Shown: positions 60,269-64,000 of the stretch, piece after piece
Layout: each line of letters begins with the position of its first letter
Position numbering within the stretch: position 1 is the first letter of the stretch
From: Pseudomonas sp.
GTDB taxonomy: Bacteria; Pseudomonadota; Gammaproteobacteria; Pseudomonadales; Pseudomonadaceae
Direction: 5' to 3'
DNA: 64,000 nucleotides
Assembly: GCF_030150285.1 (NCBI RefSeq)
Contig: NZ_JASLGE010000078.1
Span: 1 to 64,000, forward strand
Position numbers and translations under genes: made by a program
The notes under the pieces: generated by a model
Told to the model about the DNA's origin: nothing
Seen by the model: the letters and a program-made list of their open reading frames with translations, nothing else
The model's database searches: none

Positions 60269-62452
60269 TTAGAACGTCTGCCCCAAATTCAGATACAGCG
60301 CCTTTTGATTGTCATCGTTAACGCCATAGCTGAAGTTGAGCGGGCCCAGCGGTGTGTCGAAGCCCAGGAAAATGCTCGCGGCATTGATATAGCCGCTGTC
60401 GAAGTCGTTGTCATTGTTCCAGGCGCGACCCCGTTCCAGCGATGCGCCGGCGTACAGCGGGAAATCAAACGGCAGGTATGAGCGCGGCGTCAGGCGGCGG
60501 TAGTAAACCGCACGCATGAGGCTGATGTTCTGACCCGAAAGAGCGTCTTGCCTGAAGCCTGATAGCTGCCGCGCGCCGCCCAGCAGGAAGCTCGACGTCA
60601 CCACTTCAGCCTTGTCCAGGGTGCGCCCGTAGCGACCGCCCAGAATCCAGGTGTCAGGCCCTGAGCTCAGTGCTTTGTCCAGGTGCAATTCCCATTGGCG
60701 ATAACGGTCATCCGAGCCCAGAGCCGGATCAAACTGGCGCACGCTCAGGCTGATGTCTTCCCCTGAGTGCGGGAAATAAACGTTATCTAGCGAGTCGAAC
60801 GAGTATTTGAGGTCATAGAAGCCTTCGTTGAAGTTGATGCTCGGCAAATCGCGATCGCCAATTCGGACATCAGCTTTGCCCCAGGCTTCGCCTATGCCCA
60901 GACGGATCTCACCGTTGTTGCTGATTTGCCGGCCAAGGTTCAAGCCGAACCCGTAACGCTCCAGCCGGTACTCCGCGTAGGGGTCGTTATCCAGCACCGC
61001 TTCGACGTTCTGCGACTGAGCGTTGATATAAGGCGCGACAAAGTAGCGCGAGCCGGCATCCAGCGGCTGGTAGAACTCGCTGTACAGCTCTTGCTTATCG
61101 CCAATCTGCACCCGTGTCAGCCATTCGGCCCCAAGCGGGTTGATGCCGTTGATCCGGTAACTGGCCCCGAGGTTGAAGGCGCTGTCGCCGCGCATGTCAT
61201 CCGACAGGTTGAGCCCCAGGCGCAGGTAGTCGGTGCCGCTGCGTTTGCCTCGGGCACTGATGATCAGCGTGTGTGCTTTGGCTTTGTGCGCCACGCGGTA
61301 TTGCACCTGCTCGAAGTAGTCCAGCCCATACAAGGTGCCCATGTCCCGCTGCAGGCGCCCCAGGTCCAGCGGTTCACCCACGGGCTGGCGGATGTAATAG
61401 CGAATCACCGCGTCGTCGATTTTCGAATCGTTTTCAATTTTGATCGCGGTAATGACTGGGGTGCGCTCCTCTGGGGAGCGGGCATTATCGAGCTGTGTGT
61501 CAAGCGGGGTGCGCAGGCTGGCCAAGCGTTTGTCGAGGATCTGCGTGGCGCGGTAACCTGCGTTGATGATGTCTTGAGAGCGGCCAAAATCAGTGACGCC
61601 GAAGCTGGCCAGAGAGGGCTGGATCAGAATGTCGTCGGGCTTCAGTGAAGCCAGTTGCACCTCGGAGTTGCTGCGGGTCATCAGGGTGATGGACTGGTTG
61701 AGGATGTCGAACACGGTGTTGAGTTGTTTACGCCCTCGCAACGGGGTGCCGATGTCGACCACGATGAGCCTGTCCACGCCCATTTCCCGGGCCACGTCCA
61801 CCGGAATATTGTCGACCATGCCGCCGTCGACCAGCAGTTGGCCGTTGATTTCGACCGGGGCAAACACCGCCGGAATCGACATGCTGGCGCGGATCACCTG
61901 GGGCAGGTGGCCTTTGCGGAACACCACTTTTTCACCGCTCACGATATCGGTGGCGACCGCTCGGAACGGCACCGGCAGTTTGTCGAAGTCACGGATATCA
62001 CTGCTGTGGGCCAGCAGGCTTTCCAGCAGCAGCGACAGGTTCTGCCCTTGAATGACGCCCAGCGGCAGGCCCAGGCTGCCATCGTCGCGAAAACTGAGTT
62101 TTTGTTTGACCAGAAAGTCGCGGTCATCCTGTTTGCGCCGGAACGGGATGTCTTCACGGGCCGGCTCATCGGACAAGGCTTCTTGCCAGTCGATGCCCAG
62201 TGCGAGTTTTTCCAGTTCGTCGATTTTGTAGCCTGAGGCGTACAGGCCGCCAATCACCGCGCCCATGCTGGTGCCCGCGATGGCGTCCACGTGAATCCCT
62301 TGTTCTTCCAGCGCTTTGAGCACGCCAACGTGGGCCAGGCCCCGTGCCGCACCGCCGGACAGTACCAGGCCAACTTTAGGCTTCGCCGCCTCGGCTGCCA
62401 ACAGCATCAGAGGGCAAAAACATAGAATCAGGCAACTGAGCAAACGACGCAT
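60269..62452 (-). CDS. plpD: Patatin-like phospholipase autotransporter PlpD
   Basis: A 727-residue type Vd autotransporter. Signal peptide (about 1-20), patatin lipase domain with oxyanion GGAARG (33-38), nucleophile Ser62 in GTSMG and catalytic Asp209 in VDGGMVDN, one POTRA-like domain (about 325-405), and a 16-strand barrel ending in Phe. P. aeruginosa PlpD is a secreted phospholipase A1. The dyad is intact here, so activity is likely. The gene is divergent from the SelT/W-like gene. Confidence 0.93.
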   Translation of the reverse strand: MRRLLSCLILCFCPLMLLAAEAAKPKVGLVLSGGAARGLAHVGVLKALEEQGIHVDAIAGTSMGAVIGGLYASGYKIDELEKLALGIDWQEALSDEPAREDIPFRRKQDDRDFLVKQKLSFRDDGSLGLPLGVIQGQNLSLLLESLLAHSSDIRDFDKLPVPFRAVATDIVSGEKVVFRKGHLPQVIRASMSIPAVFAPVEINGQLLVDGGMVDNIPVDVAREMGVDRLIVVDIGTPLRGRKQLNTVFDILNQSITLMTRSNSEVQLASLKPDDILIQPSLASFGVTDFGRSQDIINAGYRATQILDKRLASLRTPLDTQLDNARSPEERTPVITAIKIENDSKIDDAVIRYYIRQPVGEPLDLGRLQRDMGTLYGLDYFEQVQYRVAHKAKAHTLIISARGKRSGTDYLRLGLNLSDDMRGDSAFNLGASYRINGINPLGAEWLTRVQIGDKQELYSEFYQPLDAGSRYFVAPYINAQSQNVEAVLDNDPYAEYRLERYGFGLNLGRQISNNGEIRLGIGEAWGKADVRIGDRDLPSINFNEGFYDLKYSFDSLDNVYFPHSGEDISLSVRQFDPALGSDDRYRQWELHLDKALSSGPDTWILGGRYGRTLDKAEVVTSSFLLGGARQLSGFRQDALSGQNISLMRAVYYRRLTPRSYLPFDFPLYAGASLERGRAWNNDNDFDSGYINAASIFLGFDTPLGPLNFSYGVNDDNQKALYLNLGQTF

Positions 62453-62522
62453 CTTGGATCTCTGGGCAAGCGAGAAAGGCGGCTATTATAGCGGCGTCTT
62501 TTTTTTCAGAAGCGTTGAAATC

Positions 62523-62810
62523 ATGTCGTCCAAACATCCAGAAGTGGTCATTACGTATTGCACTCAATGCCAGTGGCTGCTGCGCGCCGCGTGGCTGGCC
62601 CAAGAGCTGCTCAGTACCTTTGGTCAGGATTTGGGCCGGGTCTCGCTGGAGCCCGGCACCGGCGGCGTATTTCGTATCACCTGCGAGGGCGTGCAGATAT
62701 GGGAGCGCAAAGCTGATGGCGGCTTTCCCGAGGCCAAGGTGCTGAAGCAGCGGGTGCGCGATCAAATCGACCCGCAGCGTGACCTGGGCCACAACGACCG
62801 GGTTCAGTGA
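62523..62810 (+). CDS. SelT/SelW/SelH-family redox protein
   Basis: A 95-residue thioredoxin-like protein. The N-terminal YCTQCQW has Cys13-x2-Cys16 where selenoproteins of this family carry Cys-x2-Sec; no in-frame TGA is present, so it is the cysteine form. Bacterial members are of unknown function. It starts at ATG 62523 and its end overlaps the convergent EamA gene by 7 bases. Confidence 0.88.
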   Translation: MSSKHPEVVITYCTQCQWLLRAAWLAQELLSTFGQDLGRVSLEPGTGGVFRITCEGVQIWERKADGGFPEAKVLKQRVRDQIDPQRDLGHNDRVQ

Positions 62811-63697
62811 GCCGCAGGCTCCAGCCTCGGTTTGCCCGGTGTGGGGCCGCTGGCCATGCGGCTCGACACCACAATGGCGACGATGATCAGCACGCCGCCC
62901 AGCAGCATGCGCAACGTTGGAGTCTCGTGAAACAGCAACCACGCCAGGGTGATGCCGTACACCGGTTCCAGGGCAAAGACCACGGCGGCCGTGCGCGCCT
63001 TGATTACAGCCAGGCTGGCGACGAACAGGCTATGGGCGACGGCGGTGCAGAACACCCCCAGCAAGCCGATCCACAGCCAGTCGAGCGGGCGTACCTCGCT
63101 CAGCCCCGGCGCGGCGAACGGCAGCAGGCACACGGCGACTACCGCGTTTTGCCACAAGGCCGCTTGCACCGGCGGAACGCGGCCGGCGTTGGCGCGGTTG
63201 TTCAGTGACAACAACGAGAAGGTCAGCCCCGAGGCAATGGACCACAGCAACCCTTCAGTGGCCTGGCTGGCCAGGTCGAAACTGGGCGTGACGAGGATCA
63301 GGCCCAGGCTCACCAGCGCCACCAGTACGACTTCATTGAGCCGAATGCGCTCACGGAAAAACAGCCCTTCCAGTATGACGGTAAAGGCCGGGAAGCTGGC
63401 GAAACCCAGGGTTGCGATGGCCACACCGGCTATTTTGACCGAGACAAAAAAGCTGACCCAATGCGCCGCCAGCAGCACGCCGCTCAGGAGCAGGTTGCGG
63501 GCATCGCGCAGGGTTAACCGATACCAGCGTGAGCGTTTGGCCAATGCCGCGAAGCAGGCCAGCGCCAGCACGGCGAAGCCCGCCCGGCCGAACACGATAA
63601 TGGAGGCGGAGGCCGCGGCGAGTTTGCCGAAAACACCGGTCAGGCCGAACATCAGTGCGCCAATATGCAAGGCGCCCAAGGCGGTACGGGGAGTCAT
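62804..63697 (-). CDS. EamA/DMT-family transporter
   Basis: 297 residues, ten helices in two repeats: LGALHIGALMFGLTGVFGKL at the N-terminus and LFVASLAVIKARTAAVVFAL and EPVYGITLAWLLF in the second half. Probable exporter; cargo unknown. It lies between the SelT/W-like gene and a divergent araC-type gene on the same strand and may be controlled by it. ATG at 63697. Confidence 0.88.
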   Translation of the reverse strand: MTPRTALGALHIGALMFGLTGVFGKLAAASASIIVFGRAGFAVLALACFAALAKRSRWYRLTLRDARNLLLSGVLLAAHWVSFFVSVKIAGVAIATLGFASFPAFTVILEGLFFRERIRLNEVVLVALVSLGLILVTPSFDLASQATEGLLWSIASGLTFSLLSLNNRANAGRVPPVQAALWQNAVVAVCLLPFAAPGLSEVRPLDWLWIGLLGVFCTAVAHSLFVASLAVIKARTAAVVFALEPVYGITLAWLLFHETPTLRMLLGGVLIIVAIVVSSRMASGPTPGKPRLEPAAH

Positions 63698-63773
63698 TGC
63701 AGTCCTTGAGTCAAAACAGGAAAGGCATGCAGTCTACGGCGAGCACGAGGGGGTGTCTGTCGCGTAACGGGCG

Positions 63774-64000
63774 TCAGTTGTCGCAGGACTCGCGGCGTAG
63801 CACAGAGGGTGAGGCCCCGAACTCACGCAGCATGGCTGCTGAAAAAGCGCTTTGCGAGGTATAACCGACGCGGCTGGCGACTTCGCCAATCGGCAGTGTG
63901 CTTTGGCGCAACAAGGTGAGGGCGCTGTGCAGGCGGCGTTGGCGCAGGTAATCCATGGGCGTTTGCCCACATTCACTGAGAAAGCGGCTGTGCAGGCGGG
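63774..64000 (-). CDS. AraC-family regulator, 3' part (cut by window edge)
   Basis: The C-terminal 75 residues of an AraC-type protein. They hold most of the double helix-turn-helix: SECGQTPMDYLRQRRLHSAL, LPIGEVASRVGYTSQSAFS and the FGASPSVLR end. The effector domain and start lie beyond position 64000. It is read toward the EamA gene in the same direction, so co-regulation is possible. Confidence 0.88.
   Translation of the reverse strand, partial: RLHSRFLSECGQTPMDYLRQRRLHSALTLLRQSTLPIGEVASRVGYTSQSAFSAAMLREFGASPSVLRRESCDN

Overview
This is chromosomal core and accessory-core DNA from a Pseudomonas, most like the P. fluorescens group. The evidence is the 5S rRNA tail at the left edge, high-GC codon use, GAGG/AGGA ribosome binding sites, and scattered REP palindromes of the GTAGGAGCGAGC...GCTCGCGATC type. 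Several gene orders also match my memory of P. aeruginosa neighbourhoods: queD-bqs/car-tlpQ, fabB-fabA-kinase-gpsA, MoxR/VWA-cysK, fabH-like/ECF sigma, ppiA-lysR-azoR and recQ-marR-plpD. No prophage, insertion sequence, CRISPR array or tRNA gene was seen.

Layout. 1-7 kb: 5S rRNA end, queD, a PepSY protein plus response regulator plus histidine kinase operon that looks like the Fe(II)/Ca2+-responsive BqsRS (CarRS) system, a TlpQ-like chemoreceptor and a YuiF-type transporter. 7-14 kb: pirin, OsmC, the unsaturated-fatty-acid pair fabA-fabB, a histidine kinase and gpsA. 14-21 kb: sixA, a hotdog thioesterase, two alpha/beta hydrolases, a glutathione S-transferase remnant, a DUF4892 protein, an AI-2E-type permease, a SpoU/TrmL-like methyltransferase, yajD and a spermidine-synthase-like protein. 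21-33 kb: oligopeptidase B-like peptidase, a YafJ-type amidotransferase, pxpABC (5-oxoproline use), a VWA/MoxR pair, cysK, lpxO and an EamA exporter. 33-43 kb: hrpA, a FabH-like synthase, an ECF sigma factor with a soluble zinc anti-sigma factor, a porin, a FemAB/GNAT protein and aqpZ. 43-57 kb: an ABC exporter, ppiA, lysR/azoR, EamA transporters, a YbdG-like mechanosensitive channel, a DEAD-box helicase, cvfB, a DTW-domain tRNA enzyme, YbaN and a YecA-like protein. 57-64 kb: recQ, marR, the patatin autotransporter plpD, a SelT/W-like protein, an EamA transporter and the 3' end of an araC gene cut by the window edge.

Most genes are housekeeping or common Pseudomonas accessory-core functions, and I found no convincing large undescribed system. 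The points of interest are small: a TTAAG-type tandem box before the bqs-like operon, a DesT/FabR-like palindrome before fabA, a 17-bp perfect palindrome before lpxO, a REP element that supplies the C-terminus of PxpC, a truncated glutathione S-transferase start, a strongly primed 14-codon ORF overlapping a transporter start, several unlisted small ORFs and one possible small RNA. Locus comparisons with P. aeruginosa are from memory and were not checked by search.
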